From assembly GCA_028283745.1 (NCBI GenBank), contig JAPWJZ010000008.1, positions 651,762-715,761 of the forward strand: a stretch of 64,000 nucleotides of DNA, in the 5' to 3' direction. Both the position numbers and the translations under genes were made by a program. The stretch comes from Micavibrio sp. (GTDB taxonomy: Bacteria > Pseudomonadota > Alphaproteobacteria > Micavibrionales > UBA2020). Below are positions 17,360-26,051 of the stretch, piece by piece. Under the pieces are notes generated by a model. That model was not told the DNA's origin. It saw only the letters and a list, made by a program, of their open reading frames with translations, and did no database searches. Position 1 is the stretch's first letter. Each line of letters opens with the position of its first letter.

Positions 17360-19567
17360 ATGTCCCAATCTAGCCTTTTGTCGGATGAAATTGCAGACCC
17401 CGCCGCACGCCGCGCGCAGGTTCTGGTGCCTTATCCGCTTTCCAAGGCTTACGACTACCTCATCCCCCATAATATGGATTTACGCGCCGGTGATTATGTA
17501 AGGGTGCCGCTTGGCAAGCGCGATACCGTCGGCGTCGTCTGGACACTGGATGGAAAGGATGATGTGGACCCTGCACGCCTTAAAGCCGTGCAGCAGAATT
17601 TCCAGTTCGAGCCAATGCCGCAAACGCACCGCCAGTTCCTTGAATGGGTGGCGCGCTATACCATGTCCGACCTTGGCTCGGTCTTGAAAATGTCGCTCTC
17701 CGCGCCCGAGGCTTTGCAGCCGCCGAAAGCGGTGCAGGCCTATACCCTGCCGCCAAGCGTGCCGGAGCAACTGCCCGCCGCCCGCCGCAAAATTATCACC
17801 CTGCTGGAAGATGGCCTGCCGCGCCGTGCGGTGGATATTGCGCGCGCCATCGGCTGCAGCGCCACCATGATCCGCTCGATGGCGGATGCAGGGCAGCTCA
17901 AGACCGTGCCGATGTCGCCACCCGCGCCCTGCCAGCTGGATCATTTGCGGCCCGTGCCGCTGACGCTGGTGGAACACCAGGCCACAGCGGCGGAGGCGTT
18001 GCGCACCCTGTGCGCCGCACACCAATATTCCGCCGTGCTGCTGGACGGCGTGACGGGTTCCGGCAAAACGGAAGTCTATTTTGAAGCCGTGGCCGAAACG
18101 CTGCGGCAGGGCAAGCAGGCGCTTATTCTGCTGCCGGAAATTTCCCTTTCTGCCCAGTTCCTGCAACGGTTCGAGCGGCGGTTTGGCGTTGCGCCCGCGC
18201 TGTGGCATTCGGAAGTGCCGGCGGCGCAGCGGCGCATTGCCTGGACGGGCGTGGCGGAAGGGCGCACGAAAGTCGTCGTCGGCGCACGCTCCGCCCTGTT
18301 CCTGCCGTATCAGGATTTGGGCCTTGTGATTGTCGATGAAGAACATGACAGTTCCTATAAACAGGAAGAAGGCGTGCTGTATAACGCGCGCGACATGGCG
18401 ATTGTGCGGGCGCGCCTGGGCAGCTTCCCTGTCGTGCTGGTCTCGGCAACGCCGTCGCTTGAAACCATGGTGAACGCGCAACAGGGCAAATACCACTACC
18501 TGCACCTGCCGTCGCGCCACGCGGGCGCAAAAATGCCGGATGTGCATGTGATTAACCTAAAGGCAACGCCGCCGGAGCGCGGGCGGTTTATTTCCCCGCC
18601 GCTGCAGCAGGCGCTGGCGGAAACTTTTGCGGCCGGGGAGCAGTCATTGCTGTTCCTCAACCGCCGCGGCTATTCACCGCTGACACTGTGCCGCACCTGC
18701 GGTTACCGTTTTCAATGCCCGTCGTGTTCCGCATGGCTGGTGGAACACAGGCGTTTTTCGCGTCTGCAATGCCACCACTGCGGCTTCATGCAGAACGTGC
18801 CGAAGGCCTGCCCCGGCTGCAACGATGAAAACAGTTTTGCCGCCTGCGGCCCGGGCGTGGAGCGCATTCAGGAAGAAGTGCAGGCGCTGTTCCCCGAAGC
18901 GCGCACGTTTATTCTGGCGAGCGACGTGATCACCAGCCCCAACATGATCCGCGCTGCCGTGCGCGACATTGAAGAAATGCGGCACGATATTATTGTGGGT
19001 ACGCAGATTATCGCGAAGGGCCACCACTTCCCCAACCTGACATTGGTGGGCGTGGTGGATGCCGACCTTGGCCTTGCGGGCGGTGACTTAAGGGCAGGGG
19101 AGCGGACCTTCCAGCTGCTGCATCAGGTTTCCGGCCGCGCGGGCCGCGCCGAAAAACCGGGCCGCGTCTACATGCAGACGTATATGCCGGAGCAGGGGGT
19201 CATCCGCGCCCTTGCCAAAAATGACCGTGATGATTTTCTGGCCGTTGAAAGCCGTGAGCGTGAAAAGGCGGGCATGCCGCCGTTTGGCCGCCTGGCCTCC
19301 CTTATTATATCTGGGCCGGATGAAATCAAACTCGACCAGTTCTGCCGCGCCCTTGCGCAGCGCGCGCCGCGCTATGACGATATTCGCGTGCTGGGTCCGG
19401 CCGCCGCGCCCATGGCTTACTTGCGCGGCCGCCACCGCCGCCGCTTCCTGATAAAAGCGGGCAAAAACATACCGTTGCAAAAATACCTTGCGGAATGGCT
19501 TGGCACCGTTAAAGTACCCTCTGCCCTGCAAATGAAGACGGATATTGACCCGCAAAGCTTCTTTTAA
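17360..19567 (+). CDS. priA: Primosomal protein N' (replication restart helicase)
   Basis: The 735-residue product has an N-terminal 3' DNA-binding domain, Walker A G-V-T-G-S-G-K-T, the D-E-E-H motif II and a helicase C-terminal half. Eight cysteines in C-x-x-C pairs (from C-R-T-C-G to C-P-G-C) form the two zinc sites. PriA finds stalled forks and reloads DnaB outside oriC. It is divergent from the transaldolase operon, and the shared upstream region is short (46 bases). Confidence 0.96.
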   Translation: MSQSSLLSDEIADPAARRAQVLVPYPLSKAYDYLIPHNMDLRAGDYVRVPLGKRDTVGVVWTLDGKDDVDPARLKAVQQNFQFEPMPQTHRQFLEWVARYTMSDLGSVLKMSLSAPEALQPPKAVQAYTLPPSVPEQLPAARRKIITLLEDGLPRRAVDIARAIGCSATMIRSMADAGQLKTVPMSPPAPCQLDHLRPVPLTLVEHQATAAEALRTLCAAHQYSAVLLDGVTGSGKTEVYFEAVAETLRQGKQALILLPEISLSAQFLQRFERRFGVAPALWHSEVPAAQRRIAWTGVAEGRTKVVVGARSALFLPYQDLGLVIVDEEHDSSYKQEEGVLYNARDMAIVRARLGSFPVVLVSATPSLETMVNAQQGKYHYLHLPSRHAGAKMPDVHVINLKATPPERGRFISPPLQQALAETFAAGEQSLLFLNRRGYSPLTLCRTCGYRFQCPSCSAWLVEHRRFSRLQCHHCGFMQNVPKACPGCNDENSFAACGPGVERIQEEVQALFPEARTFILASDVITSPNMIRAAVRDIEEMRHDIIVGTQIIAKGHHFPNLTLVGVVDADLGLAGGDLRAGERTFQLLHQVSGRAGRAEKPGRVYMQTYMPEQGVIRALAKNDRDDFLAVESREREKAGMPPFGRLASLIISGPDEIKLDQFCRALAQRAPRYDDIRVLGPAAAPMAYLRGRHRRRFLIKAGKNIPLQKYLAEWLGTVKVPSALQMKTDIDPQSFF

Positions 19568-19705
19568 GGGGTGACGAATCAAAGCCGGTTCGGAAAAGCC
19601 TTGATAAACAATGGGCCGGAATTATTGATTTGACAGAATACGCCAATTCCGTCATTGTATTGCTACCACGGCGTAACGATTTGTTAACTTTTGAGGGGAA
19701 ACAAG

Positions 19706-20008
19706 ATGATCGCAAGCCTGAAACTTCAGATCCTGTTCAGCATCTTCATCACCCTCGGCTGCATCGTTTCGACCGTATTCGCCAGCGCCGTTCTGGCAGG
19801 CGCGCTTGCCGCGGCCATCGGTTGCTTCTACGCCATCTCCAAAATCGGCGGCCATGACCATCCGCTCAACCGCGTTAACCGCCGGTTCATGGCCTTTGTC
19901 ACAGAAACCGCCATTCCCGCCGTTATCAACGCTTTCCAGCAAGTCCGCGCTTTCAGCCGTCAGCTGCGCGACAAGTTTGAAGAATACCAGCTGAACAAAG
20001 CGGCTTAA
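19706..20008 (+). CDS. Small membrane protein of unknown function
   Basis: The ATG at 19706 has a strong GAGGGG site 8 bases upstream, which is better than the TTG at 19691. The 100-residue product has a hydrophobic hairpin region at about residues 5-46 (probably two membrane helices) and a soluble amphipathic C-terminal helix rich in F, R and K. It stands alone between priA and sixA. A role in membrane or cell-envelope organisation is only a guess. Confidence 0.65.
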   Translation: MIASLKLQILFSIFITLGCIVSTVFASAVLAGALAAAIGCFYAISKIGGHDHPLNRVNRRFMAFVTETAIPAVINAFQQVRAFSRQLRDKFEEYQLNKAA

Positions 20009-20057
20009 AAAAAACTCTGCCGGAATTTTCGTGATGCCTTGAATGCCCTGATGATCG

Positions 20058-20558
20058 TCAGGGCATAAAAACTGTTTTCAGCTTCGCTTTACGCGGGTTG
20101 AAGTTGTGCCACGCGTCAATATCCAGCGTGAAGGCGGCAAGCGTGCAGGGCGGAAAGCCGCCAATTTCCTGCCCGCCCGCACGGGCCAGCAGTTCCGCCA
20201 TGTCTTCAAGGCCGGGGTTGTGGCCCACGACCAGCAGCGTGTTATAGCGGTTATCCGCCGTTTCAATTTCTTCAATAATGCTTTCGGGCGCGGCAAGATA
20301 AAAAAGGCGGTCAAAGCGCGTTGCCACCGGCGCGCGGTCCCCGAACAGCTGGCGGAAGGCGATGCGTGCCGTTTCCCGCGTGCGGGTGGAGGTGGAGCAG
20401 AACATTGCGTCCGGCACCAGCTTCTGGTCCTTCATGAAGGCGCCAAGGTTTTCCGCCTCCCGTTCGCCGCGGGCGGACAGAGTGCGGTCATGGTCGTCCG
20501 TCGCCGCATTGGGTGCGGGGTCGGCATGGGCATGGCGGAGCAAATAAATCGTCTTCAT
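20058..20558 (-). CDS. sixA: Phosphohistidine phosphatase SixA-like
   Basis: The 166-residue histidine phosphatase has the catalytic R-H-A-H near the N-terminus (R8, H9), a conserved arginine in T-R-T-R-E-T and the second histidine in V-V-G-H-N-P-G. SixA removes phosphate from His residues of phosphorelay or PTS proteins; small family members can have other targets. Its stop lies inside a 9-bp inverted repeat (20043-20066) that lacks a U-run. It is divergent from ppx. Confidence 0.85.
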   Translation of the reverse strand: MKTIYLLRHAHADPAPNAATDDHDRTLSARGEREAENLGAFMKDQKLVPDAMFCSTSTRTRETARIAFRQLFGDRAPVATRFDRLFYLAAPESIIEEIETADNRYNTLLVVGHNPGLEDMAELLARAGGQEIGGFPPCTLAAFTLDIDAWHNFNPRKAKLKTVFMP

Positions 20559-20646
20559 TTATCTTCTTCAATAATGCTGTTAAGCAGAATATAACAGGCC
20601 ATACAGAATAACAGCCCCCACCGCCAGCCAGCAAGGACAGGTTGCC

Positions 20647-22122
20647 ATGCCCAAATCCAACGGTTATGTCGCGATTATCGATATCGGCTCCAACGCCGTC
20701 CGGCTGGTGGTCTATGACGGGCTCAACCGCGCCCCCTTTAAAATCCATAATGAACGCACCCAGTGCCATCTTGGCAAGGACCTTGGCAAAACCGGCCGCC
20801 TGAACCCCGATGGTATTGAACTGGCGCTGGATGCCATCAGCCGTTTTTCCGGCCTCATCAAGGCCATGAAAATTGTGGAAGTGCGCGCGGTCGCCACCGC
20901 CGCCATGCGCGATGCCGCCGACGGCCCCGACTTCATCAAAAAAGTGCGCGACGAATTCGGCCTGAAGATTGACGTGATCGAGGGCGAGGAAGAGGCCCAC
21001 CTAGCCGCCCACGGCGTTCTCATGAACGGGCTTGGCAAGCGCGGCATCATCGGCGATTACGGCGGCGGCTCGCTCGAGCTGATCGTCATTGAAGACGAAG
21101 AAGTAAAGCAAAAGGCCAGCCTGCCCATCGGCGGTCACCGCCTGCACGCGATTGAAGATGCGGCGGAACGTTTGACGGCGGTGGATGATTTCCTCGCTTC
21201 CGTCAAGTTCCTGCCGGATTATACGGGGCAGGATTTTTATGCCATGGGCGGCGCGTGGCGCTCCATGGGCCGCGCCCACATGTATGCGGCCAAGCACCCG
21301 CTGCTGGTGCTCGACCATTATGCCATTGACGGCGCGGTTGCGACCGAATTTGCCGAGAACCTTTCGGGTCAGAGCATTGATGAGCTGAAGGGCACGCTCG
21401 GCATCATGGAAAAACGCGTGCATGACATGAGCGTTGCGGCGCTCACCATGCACCGCCTGTTTAAAATCATCAAGCCTGCGCGCCTTATCTTCTCCGGCAC
21501 GGGCCTGCGTGAAGGCATGCTGTATGACCGCCTTGCCCCCGCCGTGCAAAAAGAAGACGCGCTGCTGACGTCATGCGAAAAAATTGCGCAGAACGTGTCG
21601 CGCTTTGATGACATGCGCGGGTTTGAACGCCTCACCGCATGGTCGCTGCCGCTGTTCAAGGACCAGAGCGACAAGTTTCAACGCCTGCTGAAAGCCAGCT
21701 GCCTGCTGTCCGACATGGGCTGGTTTGAAACGGAAGATTACCAGGCGGAGCTGGCCTACCAGCGCATCCTCGTTGCGCCGTTCTACGGCATTGACCACTA
21801 TGACCGCGCCTTCCTCGCCTATGCCGCCTACGTGCGCTATAACGGGGATGATGTGGCAACCGCGCGCAAAAAACTCGGCGACCAGCTGAACGATGAAATG
21901 GCAACGAAGGCCGAGCTCGCAGGCCTCGCGCAGCGCCTCGGTTATATGCTGACGGGCGGCGCGCTGATTTTGCTGAAGGACAGCGAGCTTGAGGTCGCCG
22001 ACGGCATGGTGACCATGAAACTGAAACCCGCCGCCAAAAAACTCCGCGCCGAATACTCCGTCAAAGCCCTCGAAAAGCTCAGCGCCGCCATGGGCAAGGG
22101 CATGCAGATCGAAGAAGTTTAA
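20647..22122 (+). CDS. ppx: Exopolyphosphatase / pppGpp phosphohydrolase
   Basis: The 491-residue Ppx/GppA ASKHA-fold enzyme has the phosphate-binding I-D-I-G-S-N-A-V loop at residues 11-18 and the G-D-Y-G-G-G-S-L loop. The C-terminal half is HD-like helical. It degrades polyphosphate (and possibly pppGpp), and its counterpart ppk is at 44885. The last 16 codons and the stop are mirrored by a diverged second copy at 23135-23185, beyond the AT-rich islet, so the 3' end has a recombination history. In related bacteria ppx lies near rnd and aspS, as here. Confidence 0.93.
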   Translation: MPKSNGYVAIIDIGSNAVRLVVYDGLNRAPFKIHNERTQCHLGKDLGKTGRLNPDGIELALDAISRFSGLIKAMKIVEVRAVATAAMRDAADGPDFIKKVRDEFGLKIDVIEGEEEAHLAAHGVLMNGLGKRGIIGDYGGGSLELIVIEDEEVKQKASLPIGGHRLHAIEDAAERLTAVDDFLASVKFLPDYTGQDFYAMGGAWRSMGRAHMYAAKHPLLVLDHYAIDGAVATEFAENLSGQSIDELKGTLGIMEKRVHDMSVAALTMHRLFKIIKPARLIFSGTGLREGMLYDRLAPAVQKEDALLTSCEKIAQNVSRFDDMRGFERLTAWSLPLFKDQSDKFQRLLKASCLLSDMGWFETEDYQAELAYQRILVAPFYGIDHYDRAFLAYAAYVRYNGDDVATARKKLGDQLNDEMATKAELAGLAQRLGYMLTGGALILLKDSELEVADGMVTMKLKPAAKKLRAEYSVKALEKLSAAMGKGMQIEEV

Positions 22123-22204
22123 TTGGGTTAAATTAAATTCTTTTCGTAGCGGAAATATTGTTCTGAAACCGTAAACTGATTTTAAATCTCCCGAGACGAC
22201 AAAA

Positions 22205-22945
22205 ATGCAAAATGAAAACAATTGGACAAAATTTATAGCTTCGGCTGGAGAAATTGAAAAAAGCTTGCTCGATAGATTCAGGAGAGGGGATAATACTGCT
22301 GATAAATTTCACGATTTGATTGTCACTGCTGCGTTGCGAAAGTGTCTTCCAGATAAAGACATTCAATTTCTTCATTTCGTAAGAGAAATTAGAAATATTT
22401 GCTCTCACAGAAACAATATTCAGCTTCTAAAACAGTTTCTTTCAGTAAAACAAGAAACATTAGACAAAATGGCGCATATAGTAAATCGCTTAAAAGAAAA
22501 AACTACCGCGAAGCAAATATTGATTAAAGATATTTACTCTCGCGGCTTAAATGACTCTCTTTCTGAAACGATTGAGAAAATGAGAGCTTGTAATTATAGT
22601 CACGTTCCGATTTTGAATAAAGATAACAAAGTAATCGGCATTTTTGGTGAGGATACAATTCTTAATAAAATTGTAATCGAAGGCGCAGCTAGGCTTAGTG
22701 AAAGCACCGAGATAAAAGAATGCGAAGATTATATTGGAATGGATAGTACCAGATCAGAAGCCTTCAAATTTATATCAGAACACACAAGTATTCTTGAAAT
22801 AGATAAAATTTTTTTTAATTCTCTTTCGAATAATCGAAGGCTTTCTTTGTTGCTTGTCACAAAAAAAGGTTTAGCGAGTGAGAAATTAGTCGGCATCATA
22901 ACGGTATGGGATATGCAAAAAAATCTTGGGTATCTTCCATTTTAA
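22205..22945 (+). CDS. HEPN-like/CBS-domain protein in an AT-rich islet
   Basis: The 246-residue product is strikingly AT-rich in codon use (many AAA, ATT, TTA) compared with all neighbours, which indicates recent transfer. Residues 1-100 are helical and contain R63-N-I-C-S-H68, which fits the R-N-x3-H motif of HEPN domains, many of which are RNases of toxin and defence systems. Residues 107-155 and about 175-238 are a CBS pair that could bind an adenine nucleotide and act as a sensor. The fusion suggests nucleotide-controlled RNA cleavage, by inference only. No antitoxin or partner gene is adjacent. Confidence 0.75.
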   Translation: MQNENNWTKFIASAGEIEKSLLDRFRRGDNTADKFHDLIVTAALRKCLPDKDIQFLHFVREIRNICSHRNNIQLLKQFLSVKQETLDKMAHIVNRLKEKTTAKQILIKDIYSRGLNDSLSETIEKMRACNYSHVPILNKDNKVIGIFGEDTILNKIVIEGAARLSESTEIKECEDYIGMDSTRSEAFKFISEHTSILEIDKIFFNSLSNNRRLSLLLVTKKGLASEKLVGIITVWDMQKNLGYLPF

Positions 22946-23131
22946 TGACCATTCCTTGAACGTAGCAGAGAGCAAAAAGTCGCATTCAGGCAAAAGGTTC
23001 TTTTTTTATTTAATCATATAATGCGCCTAAGCTTGAGTCTTCTGCACTGCTTTTATTTAAGTTAGCGTTGCGACTTCGAGCTCGGTGGGGACCATTTTTG
23101 AATTTTCTAACAAGTGATTCGAGATATTTTT

Positions 23132-23185
23132 GTGGAAATTTTAAACACCTCTATTGGCAAGAGCGTACAGATTGAAAAAGTGTAA
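23132..23185 (+). pseudogene. Diverged second copy of the ppx 3' end
   Basis: Codons from 23135 to the TAA at 23183-23185 align without gaps to the last 17 codons of ppx (22072-22122). I count 36 of 51 bases identical, 8 of 16 residues identical, and most other residues similar. In-frame stops upstream (23108 and 23099) show that only the tail remains. The stop lies 6 bases from the convergent MreB-like gene. It looks like the original end of ppx, displaced when the AT-rich islet arrived. Confidence 0.65.
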
Positions 23186-23191
23186 TCTTCC

Positions 23192-23647
23192 TTACATGCC
23201 GCGTAGTTTTTGCTCGGCTTCTTCCGGCGTCAGTCCGTTCATCGCACCGGGGGCGAGATACAGCATGCGCCTTGCGCCGGCGGCTTGGCACAATTCCTCA
23301 AGCGCGCGCAGTTCAATCGCGCCAATGCCGCCTTCCAGCGGGCGCGTGACTTCGACGATAAAATCGGGCGCAAACAGGCTGAGGCTTGGCGTCAAGCGGC
23401 GCACAGCGTATTTAAGCAGGGCTTCCGCCGCCGTGAAATCTGACAGCAGCAAGCGCGGGTGTTCCCTAAACGGCCAGACATAGACGGCATCTGCCCGTGC
23501 CGAAGCATCGCTGATGGCAATTGCGGTTTTCTTTGTGCTGTCCGCGAAGGCCACCATGGCGGCTTCATCGAATACCTGCCCGTTTTGCAGGTTCTTCGCG
23601 TAAAGCCTGTCAGCTGAAATGCGGATTAAAAATTTGGCAGACGGCAT
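23192..23647 (-). CDS. Truncated MreB-like (actin-fold subdomain) protein
   Basis: The 151-residue product aligns by eye with the N-terminal third of MreB: an L-L-S-D-F-T-A-A-E-A-L-L-K-Y segment matches the D-F-x-V-T-E-x-M-L region, and I-E-L-R-A-L-E-E-L-C-Q-A-A-G-A-R matches the V-E-R-R-A-I-R-E-S-A-x-G-A-G-A-R region. The phosphate-1 loop D-L-G-T-A-N-T is not conserved and the nucleotide-binding remainder is missing, so it is not a working actin. It could be a modulator or a degraded copy. The frame is intact and GC-rich, which argues that it is still used. It precedes rnd in reverse order on the same strand. Confidence 0.65.
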   Translation of the reverse strand: MPSAKFLIRISADRLYAKNLQNGQVFDEAAMVAFADSTKKTAIAISDASARADAVYVWPFREHPRLLLSDFTAAEALLKYAVRRLTPSLSLFAPDFIVEVTRPLEGGIGAIELRALEELCQAAGARRMLYLAPGAMNGLTPEEAEQKLRGM

Positions 23648-23667
23648 GCGGGGACCTTTCGGTTTTA

Positions 23668-24897
23668 TCAGCCGCGCGCCTTCGCTTCGGTTTTGGGCTC
23701 GGCTTTCGCCTCGGCCTTTGCTTCAGCTTTTGGGTCGGCTTCGGCGCGGACCATTTTGAGCTTGCCGTTTTCAACGGCGATGGCGAGCTTGCCGTCGCGC
23801 AGTTCAAGCGCTTCCTTGCCGAAAATCTTAAATCTCCAGCCGGACATGGCGGCGACTTTGGCTTCCTTGCCGAAAGCCGCAATCTGCTCGAGGTCGGCAG
23901 CGGAGCAAAGCAATTTGGGCGCAACGTCACCTTCTTCGCATTTCAGCTTCAGCAGCACGCGCAAAAGGTCGATGGTGGGGGCAAGGCCGGGCGGGAAGTG
24001 GGGGCGCGGTTCCCACACGGGGCCGTCCTTTTCTTCCATTTCCATGCCGCGCTTCACGGCATCCAGCAGTTCCTGCCCACGCGCGCTGTCGGCAAAGCCC
24101 TGGTTGACGTTGCGCATTTTGCCAAGGGCTTCCTTGGTTGTCGGCGGGTGGGTGCAGATTTCGGCAATCGCCTCATCCTTCAAAATCCGCCCGCGCGGCA
24201 CGTCCACCTGCTGCGCCAGTTTTTCGCGCCAGGCGGCGACTTCCTTCAAAATGCAAAGCGTACGCTGCTTGTGGCTTGGCACTTTAATGCGCTCCCAGGC
24301 GTCTTCGGGGCGGTTGATGTAGTTTTCCTTGTTGGCGAGATTTTTCATCTCGTCCTTGATCCACGCCGTGCGTTCCAGCTTTTCGATGCGGTCGGCAAGC
24401 TTCAGGAAAATTTTGCGCAGGTGCGTCACGTCCGCCAGCGCATACTTCAGCTGCTTGGAGGTCAGCGGGCGCTGCGCCCAGTCGGTGAAGCGGCTTGATT
24501 TATCCAGCTGCTTTTTGAGGATGGAATTGACCAGCACCTCGTAGCTCACCTGTTCGCCATATCCGCAGACCATCGCAGCCACCTGCGTGTCGAATAGCGG
24601 CGTCGGCAGCTTGCCGGTGTGGTTGAAGAAAATTTCAAGGTCCTGACGGCAGGCGTGAAAGACCTTCAGGACTTCCTTGTTCTGCATCAGCTCGTAAAAC
24701 GGCTCGAGGTCCATGCCTTCGGCCAGCGGATCAATCGCGAAAGCGTCGTCATCTTCCGAGCCTGCGACCTGAATAAGGCAGAGGCGCGGGAAATACGTCT
24801 TCTCGCGGATGAATTCCGTATCGACGGTGATGAAATCCGCCTTTTTGAGGCGCGTGCAGAGGGATTTCAGCTCTTTTGCTGTTGTTATCAATGACAT
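23668..24897 (-). CDS. rnd: Ribonuclease D
   Basis: The 409-residue DEDD exonuclease has the first catalytic motif D-T-E-F-I-R-E near residue 22, the second in V-F-H-A-C-R-Q-D, and the third in the T-D-W-A-Q-R-P-L-T region with Y and D downstream. An HRDC domain follows at about 220-300. It trims 3' ends of tRNA precursors and other RNAs. The last 25 residues form a repetitive Ala/Lys/Glu tail not needed for the fold. It sits between ppx and aspS, an arrangement known from other alphaproteobacteria. Confidence 0.93.
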   Translation of the reverse strand: MSLITTAKELKSLCTRLKKADFITVDTEFIREKTYFPRLCLIQVAGSEDDDAFAIDPLAEGMDLEPFYELMQNKEVLKVFHACRQDLEIFFNHTGKLPTPLFDTQVAAMVCGYGEQVSYEVLVNSILKKQLDKSSRFTDWAQRPLTSKQLKYALADVTHLRKIFLKLADRIEKLERTAWIKDEMKNLANKENYINRPEDAWERIKVPSHKQRTLCILKEVAAWREKLAQQVDVPRGRILKDEAIAEICTHPPTTKEALGKMRNVNQGFADSARGQELLDAVKRGMEMEEKDGPVWEPRPHFPPGLAPTIDLLRVLLKLKCEEGDVAPKLLCSAADLEQIAAFGKEAKVAAMSGWRFKIFGKEALELRDGKLAIAVENGKLKMVRAEADPKAEAKAEAKAEPKTEAKARG

Positions 24898-25003
24898 AAA
24901 CGTTATTTACACCAAAACCGGCGGCGGCACCATAACATTTTGACCATAAGGCGGCGAATTTTGGCGGGCCGTGGCAGGGGCGTTACATGAGGGTTATTGG
25001 GTG

Positions 25004-25909
25004 TTACAGCGCTTTTGGCATCTTGCCGGTGCGAAGGGCGCGGTCGATGGCCTTTGTGGCGGCATGGGGGCGGGCATCGGCAAAGCCCCGCATCTCGGCC
25101 ACCATGCGGCCCTCGCTGGTGTAGCGGCGATAGGCGGGGGCATCGGCAGAGACGCCGGCTTTCAGGATATTTTCCAGTCCCGCAAGGTCTGTCCCCGCGA
25201 ATTTGTTGAAGACGGCGGACAGGGCTTTTTTACGCGCGTCGCGGTTTGCCGCGCCGGCTTTGAAAATCTTCTTCGCGCCCGCCAGCAGCCGCGCATATTG
25301 CTCCGCCTTTTCGCGGTCGTACTGGGTGCTGATGGCGCAGGTTTGAAAACGCTGGAAGGCGGCGTTCCAGTCAAAAGCTGCTGTTGCCGCGCCGCTTTTT
25401 GTTTCAGCCAAGCGCTGCGTGAAATAATCCTGAAAGGCGAAGGCGTCACCTTCCACCATGCGCGTATAGGCAATCTGCAAACCGGCAGACAGGCCAAAGG
25501 CACGCTGGGGCGGGAAGGTTTGATATTGCCACAAATGCCGCAGTTCATGCGCCAGCGCCACGGCCAGCTGTGCATTATCCACCCGCGGGTTCAGGTCAAT
25601 GCGGTAGCGCGGCCTGCCACGCAGCGTGACGCCGCCGGTGCCGCTCCATTCCGTCTTGCCGTTCATGAGACGGATGATGCCGGCTTTGTTGCGGTCAATG
25701 CCGCTGTTGAAGGTGATGGGGCATTTAAGCGCGCGTGCCAGCTTCAGCAACGCCTTGCCCTCCGGCACCAGCGACACTTCCGCCAGCACAGCCTTCAGCT
25801 GCGCAGCATCATCGTCCGGCCGCAGCCAGTTGAACAGGGTACGAAGCAGGATTATGCCCCTTTGTTTATTGCGATAGTGGCAGGGTAGCGGAAGGTGGCG
25901 ATGAGTCAA
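25004..25909 (-). CDS. Putative zinc metallopeptidase (DUF6782-like)
   Basis: The 301-residue product has a zincin-type H-E-L-R-H motif in an A-L-A-H-E-L-R-H-L-W-Q-Y context, with a later E-G-D-A-F-A-F-Q that could give a third metal ligand. This resembles proteins described as DUF6782 putative metallopeptidases, although I recall the family only approximately. The start is uncertain: the TTG at 25909 is the first in-frame start. No signal peptide is convincing, so location is unclear. It is transcribed toward rnd with 106 bases between. Confidence 0.7.
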   Translation of the reverse strand: MTHRHLPLPCHYRNKQRGIILLRTLFNWLRPDDDAAQLKAVLAEVSLVPEGKALLKLARALKCPITFNSGIDRNKAGIIRLMNGKTEWSGTGGVTLRGRPRYRIDLNPRVDNAQLAVALAHELRHLWQYQTFPPQRAFGLSAGLQIAYTRMVEGDAFAFQDYFTQRLAETKSGAATAAFDWNAAFQRFQTCAISTQYDREKAEQYARLLAGAKKIFKAGAANRDARKKALSAVFNKFAGTDLAGLENILKAGVSADAPAYRRYTSEGRMVAEMRGFADARPHAATKAIDRALRTGKMPKAL

Positions 25910-26051
25910 GGCGGCGGGGCTGGTTATTTAACATAAATATCAAGCTTGAATAAACTTCCACCTGCTGCAATGCGCAAAGTTTTATTGCTGGCTTGCGGTT
26001 TTATGCTAAAAAAGAAAGTCGTTTTTATGATGAAACAAAGGGCTTTTGAAC

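Noticed and set aside
20043..20066. 9-bp inverted repeat over the sixA stop codon
   Set aside because: It lacks a following U-run on either strand, so it is not called as a terminator.
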